NCBI GenBank assembly: GCA_020721745.1
Contig: DYMC01000011.1
Span: 1-23,147 of the forward strand
DNA length: 23,147 bases
Reading direction: 5' to 3'
Source: Lentisphaera sp.
GTDB lineage: Bacteria; Verrucomicrobiota; Lentisphaeria; Victivallales; GWF2-50-93
Made by a program: the position numbers and the translations under genes. Below the pieces are notes generated by a model. That model did not search any database and was not told where the DNA came from. It saw nothing but the letters and a program-made list of their open reading frames with translations. Every line of letters starts with the position of its first letter. Position 1 is the stretch's first letter. Shown one piece after another: positions 22,845 through 23,147 of the stretch.

Positions 22845-22920
22845 TTCTCCGTTGTCACGTTCATCGTTCTCCGTTGTCACGTTCATCGTTCACCGTTGTT
22901 ACGTTCAGCGTTCACCGTTA
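22845..22920. repeat. 22-base tandem repeat, about 3.5 copies
   Basis: Units at 22845-22866 and 22867-22888 are identical; the third (22889-22910) differs at three positions, and a partial fourth runs to 22920. Within each unit CGTT recurs every seven or eight bases, so the array may have grown from a smaller unit. There are no spacers, so this is not CRISPR. Confidence 0.85.
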
Positions 22921-23034
22921 AGCGCATGCCACGCCGTAGCTTATCTAGCGAAGGCGGGTTCACCGTTTTCACTTTCACTATTTCGATATTCGTGCTGCTG
23001 AAAGCGAAGACTGGCCCGTCATCCATTTGTCTTA

Positions 23035-23064
23035 GGCGGCCGAGAACGACCGCCCTGCTTTTTT
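23035..23064 (+). terminator. Rho-independent-like terminator
   Basis: GGCGG (23035-23039) and CCGCC (23050-23054) form a GC stem with a ten-base loop, followed four bases later by six T residues (23059-23064). No plus-strand gene ends just before it in this window; the structure also resembles the REP-like hairpins. Confidence 0.4.
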
Positions 23065-23082
23065 ACCCATGTGGCCAAAGTA

Positions 23083-23100
23083 TGTAGGGCGTTCTCGCCC
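23083..23100 (-). repeat. REP-like hairpin GTAGGGCG-TTCT-CGCCC
   Basis: GGGCG and CGCCC pair around TTCT after a GTA head. Together with the CGAGAACG...CGCCCTGC segment at 23041-23058 it forms an inverted pair, an arrangement like bacterial BIMEs. Confidence 0.5.
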
Positions 23101-23147
23101 GACAAAATGTATTTCAAATTTCCAATTTCTAATCACGAATATCCAGT

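Larger units (their letters stand above)
22795..23147. other. Repeat-rich intergenic region upstream of the FAD gene
   Basis: No gene is supported. It contains an ATTTGAG heptad array, a 22-base tandem array, a GCC-GTA-GCT/AGC-GAA-GGC imperfect hairpin (about 22926-22955), a terminator-like hairpin and a GTAGGGCG hairpin. The promoter of the FAD gene must lie in or beyond these repeats. Confidence 0.6.

Noticed and set aside
22845..22920. Tandem repeats as a CRISPR array
   Set aside because: Units are directly adjacent without unique spacers, and no cas genes are present.

Overview
The window looks like a stretch of bacterial chromosome. It is mostly GC-rich, with frequent ATA (Ile) and AGG (Arg) codons in the resident genes. 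The gene families (a standalone MraZ, a YqhD-type reductase, a nucleoside hydrolase, a compact NagA-like protein, a large FAD oxidoreductase) and the many small intergenic palindromes would fit the PVC superphylum, perhaps Lentisphaerae or Kiritimatiellae. That placement is a guess from style, not a demonstrated assignment.

Layout. (1) 1-491 has no convincing gene and holds hairpins and short repeats. (2) 492-2951 carries a sorbitol-type zinc dehydrogenase and a PHP-like protein. (3) 3077-10726 is a tightly overlapping defence operon: DUF2130 protein, remnant of an ATPase, type III-like DNA methyltransferase broken by one in-frame amber codon, DUF1016/YhcG-type nuclease, type III-like restriction helicase-nuclease, and a short frameshifted ORF starting at a T TTT TTG slippery heptamer context. 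Its codon style differs from the flanks and it lacks the dispersed palindrome described below, so it was probably acquired horizontally and is decaying. (4) 10876-13455 is clpB, followed by REP-like hairpins. (5) 13766-18523 carries a nucleoside hydrolase (+), then on the minus strand prmC, a small membrane protein, tgt and a yqhD-like reductase. (6) 18677-19768 is a small operon of mraZ, a Cys-rich ClpX-like zinc-finger ORF and a membrane ORF, preceded by four TGG-repeats at exact 10-bp spacing that look like an MraZ operator. (7) 19838-22794 holds a barrel-only NagA-like deacetylase (+) and a 663-aa FAD oxidoreductase (-). (8) 22795-23147 is repeat-rich intergenic DNA.

The most striking signal is an 11-base near-palindrome, GCGAAATTCGC or its complement GCGAATTTCGC. 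It occurs eight times in the resident genes, in all three reading frames (AKFA, CEIR and LRNS peptides), and never in the defence operon. That argues for a DNA-level, highly iterated genomic motif rather than a protein motif. Other points of interest are the probable MraZ operator at an mraZ that is not followed by rsmH, a 20-base repeat shared between position 166 and a hairpin that forms the C-terminal tail of prmC, the amber-interrupted methyltransferase, and the possible -1 frameshift gene after the restriction subunit.
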